This document shows positions 54,649-63,005 of a stretch of DNA of 64,000 nucleotides, in pieces. Source of the DNA: Halorussus vallis (GTDB lineage Archaea; Halobacteriota; Halobacteria; Halobacteriales; Haladaptataceae); the NCBI RefSeq assembly GCF_024138165.1, contig NZ_CP100000.1, forward strand, positions 2,294,001 through 2,358,000. The letters are read 5' to 3'. Position numbers and translations under genes: made by a program. A model generated the notes under the pieces. The model did no database searches and was not told the DNA's origin. It saw only the letters and a program-made list of their open reading frames with translations. Position 1 is the first letter of the stretch, and each line of letters opens with the position of its first letter.

Positions 54649-54721
54649 AGTTCCATGGGGTAGTGGCCAATCCTGTTGCCTTCTGGGGGCAACGACCCAG
54701 GTTCGAATCCTGGTGGAACTA
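54649..54721 (+). tRNA. tRNA-Gln (CTG anticodon)
   Basis: A 73-base cloverleaf. Acceptor arms AGTTCCA (54649-54655) and TGGAACT (54714-54720) pair fully, with discriminator A. The anticodon stem TTGCC/GGCAA encloses the loop TTCTGGG, giving anticodon CTG at its third to fifth positions. The T-arm CCAGG-TTCGAAT-CCTGG is canonical. The D-arm is weaker (GGGT against TCCT). There is no intron. CCA is not encoded, as is common in archaea. Confidence 0.93.
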
Positions 54722-54885
54722 CTACCGATTCTCGCGTCGCTACTCGCCGAGCGTCGAGTCTCGCAGTTCGTGACGGGCGGGAAGGATTCGGCCTAATTCT
54801 CCGGCAGAACGGGTTCGCGTCGGTCGCACACGGACCGCGAACGCCGGGTCGAAAATCGTAGAAAGCCCCGGGCGGTCGTCGAACG

Positions 54886-55341
54886 TTACGACTCGGACGC
54901 GTCGAACTCGGCGGCGACGACGACCTGGCGCTCTCCGTCGGCGTCCTCACTGTCGGCGTACCGGAGCAGGTCGAACTCGTGACCGCCGATCTCCGCGCCC
55001 CGTTCGACCTCGAGCTCGCCGTCGAGGTCGTCCCACGACTCGGGGTCGTCGCGGCTCTGGTCGCTGTCGTCGTCCCGCATCGGTCGTCCGATGGGCGTCG
55101 AGCGAACGTCGTCTTCGATCTTCTCCGCGAAATCGATGGGGACGTAGCTATCGCCGCGCTCGTCGTCGTTGAAGTAGAGTCGGACGAGTTCGTTCGGCCC
55201 CTTCGACCACGGATTGACGACTCGGCCGTCGTAGTAGAGGTCGAAGCCCACGGCGTCGTCTGGCGTCCGGTCGCCGAGGTCCTCGATTTCGTCGTTGCGC
55301 TCGAACTCCGTCAGGTGCTGGATGTCGGATTCGCTTGCCAT
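54886..55341 (-). CDS. Very acidic haloarchaeal protein of unknown function
   Basis: A 151-residue protein dominated by Asp/Glu. A recognisable folded core reads DAVGFDLYYDGRVVNPWSKGPNELVRLYFNDDERGDSYVPIDFAEKIEDDV, followed by a hinge and a C-terminal strand region GGHEFDLLRYADSEDADGERQVVVAAEF. Coding bias is strong, with ATG 55341. I know no family name; the composition suggests a soluble cytoplasmic protein. Confidence 0.75.
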   Translation of the reverse strand: MASESDIQHLTEFERNDEIEDLGDRTPDDAVGFDLYYDGRVVNPWSKGPNELVRLYFNDDERGDSYVPIDFAEKIEDDVRSTPIGRPMRDDDSDQSRDDPESWDDLDGELEVERGAEIGGHEFDLLRYADSEDADGERQVVVAAEFDASES

Positions 55342-55687
55342 GGTTCGGTCTGTGTGAGCGTCTCAGTTTTCCGCACTCACGCCGCACCCCGAGTTAGGGG
55401 CCGGACGTGAATGAGCAGACGGGTTGCCAGTGCATGGCGGCTTAGAGTCCACGAGGCGGCCGAAATCGACGATTCACCGCGAACTGGAAGGTCGAACGAA
55501 AGGACCGAACGCGGCACTTCGGCGGCCATCGGTTATCGATTCGGAATCGCAAGAACGAAGAGCCGAACGGTGGAAGCCCCGAAGCGTCGGGTCGGGCGCG
55601 GAACGTGCGACTTAAATTCCTTCGAAAGAGCCGCCGCCCTCTCGCTATCAAACCCCTTCGTTTCCACTGGAAAGTACGGGCGGGCGG
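55342..55687. other. Intergenic region with an origin-recognition-box-like sequence
   Basis: No gene is recognised between the two leftward genes. Near its right end lies the sequence at 55648-55673. The composition is mixed, with a short A/T-richer patch at 55610-55625. Confidence 0.5.
55648..55673 (-). promoter_or_regulatory. Sequence resembling an archaeal origin recognition box
   Basis: Read on the minus strand it is TTTCCAGTGGAAACGAAGG followed by GGTTTGA, close to the Orc1/Cdc6-binding ORB pattern (dyad TTCCAxTGGAA, then GAAACGAAGGGG). No orc1/cdc6 gene is present in the window. A related plus-strand copy is at 59674-59699. Confidence 0.5.
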
Positions 55688-56068
55688 TCAGTTGGAGTTG
55701 ACGTCCGACTCCTCGTCGACCGCGTTCTCGTCGAGTTCCCGCAGGTCGCGCTGGTCGTTGTACTCCTCGGGACCGGCGGCCTCGCCGGTGATCTCGTCGT
55801 AGACGGCCTCGCGGGCCTCCTCGGCCGACTCGAACCGCTCGTCGACGAGGCGGTCGAAGACGCTCCCGAGGCTCTCGGTTTCGTTCTGGAGGTCCAGCGG
55901 TTGGTCGCCGTACTCGGTGGCGAGTTCCTCGCTGGTCGCGGGGTACTTGTGCTCGCCGAGCATCTCGCCGGCCTCGCCGAGCATGGTTTCGACGCTCTCG
56001 GTTCGCTCGCGCTGTCGCTCGCGGGCGTTTCGCTGCTCGCGCTCGGGGTCTGGGTCGCGGTCGGCCAT
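55688..56068 (-). CDS. Acidic haloarchaeal protein (DUF5789-like)
   Basis: A 126-residue protein with a charged N-terminal helix (EREQRNARERQRERTESVETMLGEAGEMLGEHKYPATSEELATEYGD), then LQNETESLGSVFDRLVDERFESAEEAREAVYDEITG, the recognisable conserved domain of a haloarchaeal family (DUF5789, from memory), and an acidic tail. No enzymatic motif. ATG 56068. Located between the ORB-like site and the cgi121-hel308 operon. Confidence 0.78.
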   Translation of the reverse strand: MADRDPDPEREQRNARERQRERTESVETMLGEAGEMLGEHKYPATSEELATEYGDQPLDLQNETESLGSVFDRLVDERFESAEEAREAVYDEITGEAAGPEEYNDQRDLRELDENAVDEESDVNSN

Positions 56069-56111
56069 GTTCCGGGGTTGGGTCGTGAGACACGTAACCC
56101 TGCTGGCTACC

Positions 56112-56127
56112 CCGACGGCGCCGTCGG
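56112..56127. terminator. 16-base palindrome after cgi121
   Basis: CCGACGGC followed immediately by its reverse complement GCCGTCGG, 22 bases past the cgi121 stop on the transcribed side. A hairpin would need to open the centre, so it is weaker than the larger palindromes in the window. Confidence 0.45.
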
Positions 56128-56148
56128 ATTACCCCGCCGGGACCCCGT

Positions 56149-56664
56149 TCACTTCTCCACGTCGAGCAATGCGACCCGCTCGCAGACGAGGTCGGCGAGC
56201 GTCGCGTCGGTCGCGGCGAGTTCGGCGTCGCCGACGTCGAAGAACTCCCGGACGGCCTCGCGGTCGATTCGGTCGGCCCCGAGCGTCTCGGCCGGCGTCA
56301 GCAGGTCGCCGACCGCCGACGCGGCCGGCCGCGCAGCGGCGGCCGCGTCGGTTTCGTTCTCCGGGTGGACGACCACTGCGACGTCGTTTTCGCCCGACGA
56401 GACGCCCATCCGGAGCGCACGGTTGATCTGGCGGCGACCCGCGGCGTACAGCAGTATCTCGACCGCGCGGTCACGGGCGACGTTCTCGCCGCGGTCGAAC
56501 GACCGGTCGGCGCGCTCGACCGCGGCGTCGAGGTGGTCGCGGCCGGCCACGAGGTCGGCGTCGAACGCCTGCACCGCGCAGTCGTACTCCTCACCGATGG
56601 CGGCGAGGTCGTCGAGGAAGGCGTCCACGTCGTCGACGTCGACGCGGCCCTCGACGACCTTCAC
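56149..56664 (-). CDS. cgi121: KEOPS complex subunit Cgi121
   Basis: A 171-residue subunit of the KEOPS complex, which makes the t6A modification of tRNA; Cgi121 binds tRNA and stimulates the Bud32 kinase. The sequence shows the family pattern: an N-terminal alpha-beta unit ([36 protein letters not shown]), then [31 protein letters not shown], the most conserved stretch. Its ATG overlaps the hel308 stop (56661-56664), an association seen repeatedly in haloarchaea. The remaining KEOPS genes are outside the window. Confidence 0.9.
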   Translation of the reverse strand: MKVVEGRVDVDDVDAFLDDLAAIGEEYDCAVQAFDADLVAGRDHLDAAVERADRSFDRGENVARDRAVEILLYAAGRRQINRALRMGVSSGENDVAVVVHPENETDAAAAARPAASAVGDLLTPAETLGADRIDREAVREFFDVGDAELAATDATLADLVCERVALLDVEK

Positions 56665-58895
56665 GAGAAATCACCGAGGCTCTGCTGACCCTCGCCGTCG
56701 TCGGCGTCGGCGCTCGCGCTCGCCTCCGCAGAGGCCCGGACGCCCTCCAGGTCGACGTCCTTCCGGCCGACGTTCTCCAGAATCTTCTCGGCGGTCTTCC
56801 GGCGGCCCTTGAGCGCGCCGAGGACGACCGACTTGTCGGCGTCCCGAAGGTCGGCGCGGGACTCGATGCCCGCGTCGTAGAGGCGCCGGGCGCGCTTGCG
56901 GCCGACGTCGCGGACGCCCGCCAGGTCCAGCAGTTCCTCGTCGACGCCGTACTCGACGCGCTTTCGGGCCTCGCGGATGGCCGGCCCGGCGTCGAGGTCG
57001 AGTTCGGCCGCGAGTCGCTCGGCGGCGTTCAACAGCCACTCGGCGGTTTCGACCTTCCCGCGGATGTCGCCCGGGCCGACGCCGTAGCGCTCGGTGATGC
57101 GGTCCTCGTCGAGTTCGGAGGCCCAGTCTTCGAGCAGGCGGGCGGTCTTGAGTGCCGAGAGCCAGTCCTCGAAGGCGTGGTCCTCGAACTCAGAGGGCAT
57201 CGACCCGAGGAACTCGGGTTCGCGCTCGTAGGCGAGTTCGGTGTACTCCTCGCGATCGCCCGACCGGAGGTAGAGCTCGTACATGTCCGGCGTGCGCGAG
57301 ACGAGGTGGAAGAGTCCCATCGCCGTGGGACGGTCGTCGGCGTCCCGGAGGCCGTGAATTATCTCGGCGGCGCTCATCGGGTCGACGTAGAGCTGCGAAA
57401 CCCGGTGGCCCAGTCCGGTCGCCCGGAGCCCACCGTCCTCGCGTTCGAGGAACTCGTTGCGTTCGAGGTACTCGAGGACGTTGTTCGTGACGGCTTCGAG
57501 CCGGCCGGTTTCGTCGGTCTGGGTCGCGTAGAGCGTGCGTTCGAGGAACTCCAGCAGTTCGTCCTCGGTGTCGGCGAACCCGGACGCGACCGTCGCGAGG
57601 ATGTGGGTCCGGAGCGCGGGTTCGGCCGCGAGTTTCGACCGGACCGCCTCGGGGTCGGCCCAGACGTAGCGGTCGAACAGTTCGTCGAGTTCGTCGTGGC
57701 TGTTGGCGATGAGCACCGCCTCGCCGTAGGGGTCGAGGCCGGGTCGGCCTGCCCGGCCGAACATCTGGTGGACTTCGAGCACGTCGAGGGGTTTCATCCC
57801 GCCGACGTCGCCGTCGTAGCGCCGCCAGTCGCGGACGATGACCCGCCGCGAGGGGGTGTTGACCCCGGCCGCGAGCGTGGGCGTCGCGGAGATGACCTTC
57901 ACGAGGCGGTCGCGGAAGGCGTCCTCGACCATCTCGCGGTGGTCGCTCGCCAGGCCGGCGTGGTGGAAGGCGGCGCCCTTCTCGACGGCGTCGGCCAGGT
58001 CGTCGCTGGTTTCGGTGTCGCTGACCGCCCGGATGTCCTCGGCGATCTCGGCGAGTTTCCTGCGTTCGTCGTCGTCGAGGTAGTCGCGGGTCACGTCCGA
58101 GAGGCGGCGGGCGGCCGCCTCGGCGTTGCGCCGGGAGTTGACGAACACGAGCGACGACCCGCCGTCGCTCAGGGTGTCCTCGACGAGCGCGGCGGTCGCC
58201 TTCTCGTTACCCCGGGAGATTTGGGTCTGGGAGCCGTCGTCGAAGTGGAGCGCCTGGCCGTAGAGGACGCCCGCCCGGAGGTCGATGGGTCGCCAGGTCG
58301 AGTCGACGAGTTCGGCGTCGAGCCACTCGGCGACCTCGTCGGCGTTGCCGACGGTCGCCGAGAGCGCGACGACCTGGAGCGCGGGGTTGAGCTTTCGGAG
58401 TTTGGCGAGGGTGACTTCGAGGGTCGGCCCCCTGTTTTTCGAGTCGACGAGGTGGACCTCGTCGGCGACCACGCAGGTCAGGTCGTCCATCCACTGGGCG
58501 CCGTTGCGCACGAGCGAGTCGACCTTCTCGCTGGTCGCGACGATGATGTCTCGGCTGGCCAGCCAGTCGCCGTCGCTCTCGTAGTTGCCGGTCGAGACGC
58601 CGACCGAGACGCCGAACTGCTCGAACTCCTCGAACTCGGCCTTCTTCTCGGAGGCGAGCGCCCGGAGCGGGACGATGTACAGCGCCTTGCCGCCGCGGGC
58701 GACGCTCGACAGCATGGCGAGTTCGGCGACGAACGTCTTGCCGCTCGCGGTCGGGACGCTGGCGACGACGCTGTCGCCGTCGGTGACGCCCGCCTCGACG
58801 GCCTCGGCCTGGGGCGGGTACAGTTCCTCGATTCCCTGCTCGCGGAAGTGGTCGACCACGCCGTCGGGGAGTCCGGAGAGGTCCTCGACCTTCAC
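56661..58895 (-). CDS. hel308: Hel308/Hjm superfamily 2 DNA helicase
   Basis: A 744-residue 3'-5' helicase that processes stalled replication forks. Motifs are PTASGKT (Walker A), ADEVHLVD (DExH), [27 protein letters not shown] and [17 protein letters not shown]. The C-terminal half contains the winged helix, the ratchet domain and a helix-hairpin-helix ([26 protein letters not shown]). The tail is acidic and ends [11 protein letters not shown], whose QxxLxxF motif resembles a PCNA-interacting peptide. The start is GTG at 58895 giving [15 protein letters not shown] 58904 is an alternative. Operon with cgi121. Confidence 0.94.
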   Translation of the reverse strand: MKVEDLSGLPDGVVDHFREQGIEELYPPQAEAVEAGVTDGDSVVASVPTASGKTFVAELAMLSSVARGGKALYIVPLRALASEKKAEFEEFEQFGVSVGVSTGNYESDGDWLASRDIIVATSEKVDSLVRNGAQWMDDLTCVVADEVHLVDSKNRGPTLEVTLAKLRKLNPALQVVALSATVGNADEVAEWLDAELVDSTWRPIDLRAGVLYGQALHFDDGSQTQISRGNEKATAALVEDTLSDGGSSLVFVNSRRNAEAAARRLSDVTRDYLDDDERRKLAEIAEDIRAVSDTETSDDLADAVEKGAAFHHAGLASDHREMVEDAFRDRLVKVISATPTLAAGVNTPSRRVIVRDWRRYDGDVGGMKPLDVLEVHQMFGRAGRPGLDPYGEAVLIANSHDELDELFDRYVWADPEAVRSKLAAEPALRTHILATVASGFADTEDELLEFLERTLYATQTDETGRLEAVTNNVLEYLERNEFLEREDGGLRATGLGHRVSQLYVDPMSAAEIIHGLRDADDRPTAMGLFHLVSRTPDMYELYLRSGDREEYTELAYEREPEFLGSMPSEFEDHAFEDWLSALKTARLLEDWASELDEDRITERYGVGPGDIRGKVETAEWLLNAAERLAAELDLDAGPAIREARKRVEYGVDEELLDLAGVRDVGRKRARRLYDAGIESRADLRDADKSVVLGALKGRRKTAEKILENVGRKDVDLEGVRASAEASASADADDGEGQQSLGDFS

Positions 58896-59020
58896 GGCGA
58901 CCACCCACTTGCGGAGACGAAAGTACTCATTACACCGCCTTTGGCGCGTCTTCTGGTTTAAACTGTCGGGTCCGGGGTGAAGGTGAAGACGGAGTGGAGA
59001 GTGGCGAACGCTTCCCGAAT

Positions 59021-59200
59021 CTTCGATTCGGCGTGCGCTGGCGCGGCCGAGGCGGTTTCGGCCGCGCCAATGCGCGCGAGGGATGAGCGAGTGAGCGGAG
59101 TCTTCGTGAGCGGAGCGAACGAAGGGTCGTCGGACCGAAGGTCCGACGGTGCGAACGAGTGAATCGGCTGGGGAGGCGTGTGGTTTGCGGTGGCGGTTGC
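59021..59200 (+). repeat. Mosaic non-coding repeat, copy A
   Basis: Blocks in order: CGCGCTGGCGCG-like (TGCGCTGGCGCG, near 59034), an internal hairpin (GCGGCCGA/TCGGCCGC), GAGGGATGAGCGA (from about 59078), a hairpin GTCGGACC/GGTCCGAC (near 59129-59148), then TCGGCTGGGGAGGCG and GGCGGTTGCGG. The same block order recurs at 62735-62875, on the same strand. Confidence 0.6.
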
Positions 59201-59285
59201 GGTGCGGTACTCAGTTGTATCGTGCAAGTGGCGGTTGCTGTCGCGGTTGTGCTGGCTGTCGCGGTTGCGGTCGTTGTCGCAATTT
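59193..59285 (+). repeat. Degenerate GCGGTTGC/GTTGTCGC repeat
   Basis: GCGGTTGC occurs at 59193, 59231 and 59261, with variants (GCGGTTGT, GTTGCTGTC) between. It appears to have grown from the GGCGGTTGCGG end of the mosaic repeat. Confidence 0.5.
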
Positions 59286-59388
59286 CATTCCCGTACTTTC
59301 CGAACATCGGACAACCACCGACGAACTCCACGAACATCCGATGGACGACTCCGGCAGGAATTAGACCCCGCCCGCCCAACCCCGAGCC

Positions 59389-59640
59389 ATGCGAATCGAG
59401 TTCGACCGCGACGTCTGCACCGGGATGTTCCAGTGCACCGCCGAGTGGGACGCCTTCGAGGAGAACCGCGACGAGGGCAAGGCCGACCTCCGGGACTCGG
59501 AGGAGAAGGACGACGAGTCGGACGTGTTCGTCCGCGAGATACCCGAGGACGCCGAATTCGACGCGAAGATGGCCGCCCGCGTCTGTCCGGTGGACGCGAT
59601 TCGGGTGTACGACGACGACGGCTCTCAGCTGATTCCCTGA
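59389..59640 (+). CDS. Single-cluster ferredoxin
   Basis: An 83-residue cytoplasmic electron carrier. It shows C-x5-C (CTGMFQC, Cys10 and Cys16), and a C-terminal VCPVDAIRV that supplies a third cysteine, the pattern of a 3Fe-4S or single 4Fe-4S ferredoxin, as in cytochrome-P450-associated and dicluster-derived types. An acidic insertion (about 25-50) lies between the halves, typical of halophilic adaptation. ATG 59389. No obvious partner enzyme is adjacent. Confidence 0.88.
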   Translation: MRIEFDRDVCTGMFQCTAEWDAFEENRDEGKADLRDSEEKDDESDVFVREIPEDAEFDAKMAARVCPVDAIRVYDDDGSQLIP

Positions 59641-59937
59641 AACCGTCGCTACATCGCTCGTGGCGCGGCCAATCTCCAGTCGAAACGAAGGGGTTCGGGA
59701 CGAGTTTCGAAGGTGATCGCCGAATTGAGCGTTCGGAAGTGAGCGTCGGAAGGGAGAAAACGTTCGGAACGCAGGTCCATCGCAACGGGAGGCGTTCAGG
59801 ACGTTGCTGTCTTCGGAATTGGGGTTCGAAACGAGGACACCACCAGAACGTGAGCGCCGGCGTGCGGAGGCGCCGCTCTCGAAAAATCTGCGACGAAACG
59901 AAGAAAGTCGCCGACAGCGCGACGGCCGATTCGGGAC
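59641..59937. other. Intergenic region with a second ORB-like site
   Basis: No gene is recognised. The left part holds the ORB-like sequence at 59674-59699. The rest is A/G-rich and non-repetitive. Confidence 0.5.
59674..59699 (+). promoter_or_regulatory. Sequence resembling an archaeal origin recognition box, plus strand
   Basis: CTCCAGTCGAAACGAAGGGG at 59674-59693 differs at about two positions from the corresponding part of the 55648-55673 site. It lies in the opposite orientation, 4 kb away, in a gene-free spacer. Confidence 0.4.
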
Positions 59938-60048
59938 TCACTCGGTCGTTCGATCCTCGGCGGCGGAGTCGTCGTCCTCCGCCACGTCGGGGTAGAGCTG
60001 TTCCTCCCATCCGTGCGCTTGACCGCGCACGTCCCAGTGGTCACTCAT
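59938..60048 (-). CDS. Acidic microprotein (36 aa)
   Basis: A 36-residue protein reading MSDHWDVRGQAHGWEEQLY then PDVAEDDDSAAEDRTTE, ending with TGA at 59938. Nearly every codon ends in G or C, and an A/T-rich GTTAATTTGATAG stretch (60061-60073) sits 13-25 bases upstream of the ATG at 60048, as expected for a leaderless gene. The Trp/His-rich front and acidic tail suggest a real small protein; function and family are unknown. Confidence 0.6.
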   Translation of the reverse strand: MSDHWDVRGQAHGWEEQLYPDVAEDDDSAAEDRTTE

Positions 60049-60145
60049 TTGAGGCACCTACTATCAAATTAACTCCGAGTGACTAAACCGTTATGCTGGA
60101 CACGGAAAGGCATGTGCGAGGTGCTAACAAGGCCGAACCGGATGG

Positions 60146-60928
60146 TCAGTCGAACGTCTTCTCGGCCCACTTGACGGCGTATGCCGCGCCGTGGTCGCGG
60201 TACGCTTCGGTGTCGAGCGCCGCGAACGGCGCGGGTACGTCGAGGCCGTGCTTGACTGCGCTGCAGGCGAACTCTGCGGCGTCGGCGAAGTCGGTTTCGT
60301 CGCGGGCCATCGAGGCGGGGAGCCTCGACAGTCTGGGTTCGATACGCTCGCCGGCGTCGACCCAGGCCTCGTGGAGTCGCGGGCGAGGTTCGCTCCCGTC
60401 CTCGTCCCACTCCGCGAACGTCTCGCGCGTGTGGAGGCCGAGGTAGGCGTCGTAGAGCGCCGCGGCTATCTGGTAGACGCTCCCCGAGTCGAAGGGGAGC
60501 GCCGCGTCGAGTTCGCGGTACCGTTCGCCGAAGAACCCGAGGAAGTGTTCGGGGTGTCCGGTCCCGACCCCGACGAGCGCCTCGGCGACGAGGAAGTCGA
60601 CGAACGTCCCGGGCGACCCTTGGACTCGCGCCTTCACGAGGACGACCGGCGGGGCGGTCTGGCGGGTCCAGGCGACGCTCCCGTCGCCCGGCATCCCGAC
60701 GGTGAAGTCCGACGAGGCGAACCGCCGGAGGAGCGCGGGCACATCCTCGGGAAGCCACTCCTCGGGGTACGACAGCGGGTCGAGGGCGTCCACGAGCAGG
60801 CCGAGGTCCTCGGCCTGCGCGGGCGCGAGCGTCTCGAAGTCCGACCCGCAGTCGAGGACGACGGCGTCCGGGGCGTGGGCCTCGCGGACCCCCGCCACGT
60901 CCTCGGGGAGCGAGCGTTCCTCGAACAT
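60146..60928 (-). CDS. Conserved haloarchaeal protein of unknown function
   Basis: A 260-residue soluble protein. It begins MFEERSLPEDVAGVREAHAP with DAVVLDCGSDFETLAPAQAEDLGLLVDALDPLSYPEEWLP, and contains RYRELDAALPFDSGSVYQIAAALYDAYLGLHTRETFAEW and a helical C-terminus (RDHGAAYAVKWAEKTFD). I associate this pattern with a haloarchaea-only family (DUF7089 type, from memory); no catalytic residues stand out. Its start codon overlaps the stop of a 30-codon membrane microprotein gene (60926-60930), so the two are translationally coupled. Confidence 0.82.
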   Translation of the reverse strand: MFEERSLPEDVAGVREAHAPDAVVLDCGSDFETLAPAQAEDLGLLVDALDPLSYPEEWLPEDVPALLRRFASSDFTVGMPGDGSVAWTRQTAPPVVLVKARVQGSPGTFVDFLVAEALVGVGTGHPEHFLGFFGERYRELDAALPFDSGSVYQIAAALYDAYLGLHTRETFAEWDEDGSEPRPRLHEAWVDAGERIEPRLSRLPASMARDETDFADAAEFACSAVKHGLDVPAPFAALDTEAYRDHGAAYAVKWAEKTFD

Positions 60929-61020
60929 CAGGCCGCCAGATAGATGTTCAGGAGCAGTGCGACCGCAAGCACGGCCGTGAGGCCGACCGTTCCGACCACG
61001 ATCTTCGTTGGCGTACTCAT
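60928..61020 (-). CDS. Single-pass membrane microprotein (30 aa)
   Basis: A 30-residue protein, MSTPTKIVVGTVGLTAVLAV then ALLLNIYLAA, consisting of one transmembrane helix after a short polar start. Its TGA (60930-60928) overlaps the next ATG (60928-60926) in an ATGA arrangement, and an ATTTTAAAC box lies 23-31 bases upstream of its own start. Coupling and promoter position make it convincing despite the size. It might anchor the downstream protein at the membrane. Confidence 0.78.
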   Translation of the reverse strand: MSTPTKIVVGTVGLTAVLAVALLLNIYLAA

Positions 61021-61042
61021 GGTCGGTGATTCGAGCGCGAGC

Positions 61043-61051
61043 GTTTAAAAT
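61043..61051 (-). promoter_or_regulatory. TATA box of the microprotein operon
   Basis: On the coding strand ATTTTAAAC lies 23-31 bases before ATG 61020, implying a leaderless transcript for the microprotein and its downstream partner. Confidence 0.6.
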
Positions 61052-61068
61052 ACCTAGTTTCGCTTCCG

Positions 61069-62541
61069 TCAGTCCGCCCCGGCACCGACCCCCGACTCGC
61101 GAGCGATTCGCTTCCACTCCCCGGACCAGAACCTGACGACGTTGACGACCGCCCGGAGGTACATGTCGCCCAGGATGGCGACGTACACCGCGAGGAGGCC
61201 CCAGCCGAGTCCCGGCGCGAACCGCCAACTGGCGAGTTCGAACAGCGCGACACCGGGTGCGACCGCGAGGAGCGCGACCGGGAGCTTGAACAGGTACGTC
61301 CCGGCGAACGCGCCGTAGAAGGGCCAACTCGTGTCGCCCGCGCCGCGGAGTCCGCCGCGCATGGTCCGGGAGACGCTGAACGCCGCGACGCCGAGGCCGA
61401 AGACCCGGACGAACTCGACCGTGAGGTCGACGTGCTCGGTGCCGAACGCGACGGCGACGGGTCGGGCGGCTGCGAACAGCACCGCGCCGATGAGCAGTTG
61501 CGTGACGAGCGCGATGCGGAGGGTCTGCCAGCCGTAGTCGGTCGCCTCCTCGTCGTCGCCCGCGCCGATGGACTGGCCGACGAGCGTCGAGGAAGCCGTC
61601 GAGTAGCCCCAGGCCGGCATCAGCGCGAGCAGCATCACCCGGCGACCGATGGCGTAGGCCGCGACGACGGGCGTTCCGAGCGTGGTCAGCACGAGCAGGA
61701 AGGGGAAACGTCCGAGCGTGCGCGAGAGCCGCGTGCCCGCCAGCGGGAGGCCGACTCGGACGATTTCGCGCGCGATATCGGCGTCCCACTGCTCGCCTCC
61801 GAGCGGAAAGCGAACCGAGTAGCGTCCAGACACCAGCGCGGCCGTGAACAGCGCGGCCGCGAGCGTGTTGGCGAGGGCGGTTCCCCACGCCGCGCCCGCG
61901 ACTCCGAGCGACGGGAACGGCCCCCAGCCGAAGATGAGGACGGCGTTGAGTACGATGTTGGTCGGGAGCGTGAGCAAGCGGACGTACATCGGCGTCCGGG
62001 TGTCGCCGACGCCGGCGAGCGCGCGGGCGGCGATCATGCTCCAGAAGCGAAACGCCACCGAGAGCATGATGATGCGGAGGTAGGTCGCGCCAAGTTCGAC
62101 GACCGTGGGGTCGTCGGTCAGCACGGTGAGCATCGGTTCGGCCCAGACCCACGTCGCGGCGGTGATGGGGAGCGCCATGGCGAGCGCGAGCCACAGCGAC
62201 TGCTTGATGGCGAAGTTGGCCTTCGCGTGCTGGCCCGCGCCCTCGAAGCGCGAGACGACGCTGATGGTGCCGCTGGTCAGCGCCAGCGAGAGGCCGAACG
62301 GGATGAAGAAGTACTGGAAGCCGAGTTCGAGCGCCGCGACCGCCTGGGCGCCGAGCGCCCGGCCGACCATGAAGAAGTCCGCGACCCGCAGTAGGGTGCG
62401 CATCCCACCGGTGACCATCACGGGCACCGCGAGGTCGAACGCCTCCTCGCCCTTCTCGCGGTCGAGCAGGCCGAGCGCCGCGAGCGCGGCGGGAAAGAGG
62501 AACGCGACCCGCCGTGCCCGGCGTTTGGCACCCTCGAACAT
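61069..62541 (-). CDS. MATE-family efflux transporter
   Basis: A 490-residue membrane transporter with about twelve helices in two halves, which exports drugs or metabolites in exchange for cations. Recognisable parts are EEAFDLAVPVMVTGGMRTLLRVADFFMVGRALGAQAVAALELG at the start and ALGTPVVAAYAIGRRVMLLALMPAWGYSTASSTLVGQSIGAGDDEEA for the second half, the MATE VGQ-x-GA signature. The C-terminal region (FRGLRGAGDTSWPFYGAFAGTYLFKLPVALL-like) is typical. The start is ATG 62541. The substrate cannot be predicted. Confidence 0.9.
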   Translation of the reverse strand: MFEGAKRRARRVAFLFPAALAALGLLDREKGEEAFDLAVPVMVTGGMRTLLRVADFFMVGRALGAQAVAALELGFQYFFIPFGLSLALTSGTISVVSRFEGAGQHAKANFAIKQSLWLALAMALPITAATWVWAEPMLTVLTDDPTVVELGATYLRIIMLSVAFRFWSMIAARALAGVGDTRTPMYVRLLTLPTNIVLNAVLIFGWGPFPSLGVAGAAWGTALANTLAAALFTAALVSGRYSVRFPLGGEQWDADIAREIVRVGLPLAGTRLSRTLGRFPFLLVLTTLGTPVVAAYAIGRRVMLLALMPAWGYSTASSTLVGQSIGAGDDEEATDYGWQTLRIALVTQLLIGAVLFAAARPVAVAFGTEHVDLTVEFVRVFGLGVAAFSVSRTMRGGLRGAGDTSWPFYGAFAGTYLFKLPVALLAVAPGVALFELASWRFAPGLGWGLLAVYVAILGDMYLRAVVNVVRFWSGEWKRIARESGVGAGAD

Positions 62542-62734
62542 CGATTACGGTAATTTCGAAGGCGGTTGTAAACAGTGTTGGCATCGCCGACGCGATTGGT
62601 GGTATCGAAGGCGGTGTGGCGCTGGCCGGCGTCGAACGGGGTCACGGAGCGGGGCGGTCGTCCGTCACACCACGGGATGGTCCCGGCTTCGGATTTAAAG
62701 CTCGGGGGACGATTTCGGGTCGAACGCAAAGTTC

Positions 62735-62875
62735 GATTTTCCACCCCGGCGCGCGCTGGCGCGACCTCGTGTCGCGCCATCATCGTGCAAGGGATGAGGA
62801 CCACAGATTGCGAACGCAGTGAGCAATCGAGGACCGCAGTCGGCTGGGGAAGCGCGTGGCGGTTGCGGTTTCAGG
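62735..62875 (+). repeat. Mosaic non-coding repeat, copy B
   Basis: Blocks GCGCGCTGGCGCG, an internal hairpin (GCGCGAC/GTCGCGC), AAGGGATGAGGA, GCGAACGCAGTGAGC, GTCGGCTGGGGAAGCGCG and GGCGGTTGCGG occur in the same order and strand as copy A at 59021-59200. Confidence 0.6.
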
Positions 62876-62930
62876 GCGCGAAGCGCCCGCACCAGAGTTA
62901 GAGGCGGTAAACGCACCAGTAGTGGAAGAT

Positions 62931-62970
62931 GCGCTGAGGCCGAGTCGCTACGGCGACTCGGCCTCAGCGC
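62931..62970 (+). terminator. Perfect 18-bp hairpin with T-run
   Basis: Arms 62931-62948 and 62953-62970 are exact reverse complements around TACG; six T follow at 62977-62982. It has the form of an intrinsic terminator for plus-strand transcription, although no plus-strand gene lies upstream in this spacer. Confidence 0.65.
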
Positions 62971-63005
62971 GTGCCCTTTTTTGGTCCAGATTTTTTCGAG
63001 GAGTG

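Larger units (their letters stand above)
58905..59388. other. Intergenic region with a mosaic repeat
   Basis: No gene is recognised. It contains mosaic repeat copy A (59021-59200) and, right after it, a degenerate GCGGTTGC-rich stretch (59193-59285). The spacer also holds the ferredoxin promoter near 59350. Confidence 0.55.

Noticed and set aside
59159-59632. Hydrophobic 157-codon frame before the ferredoxin gene
   Set aside because: Its Val/Ala-rich helix comes from the GCGGTTGC repeat, and the rest overlaps the ferredoxin gene in a shifted frame.
55648-59699. A replication origin between the two ORB-like sites
   Set aside because: The 4 kb between them is filled with genes and has no AT-rich unwinding element or orc gene, so an origin here is not supported.
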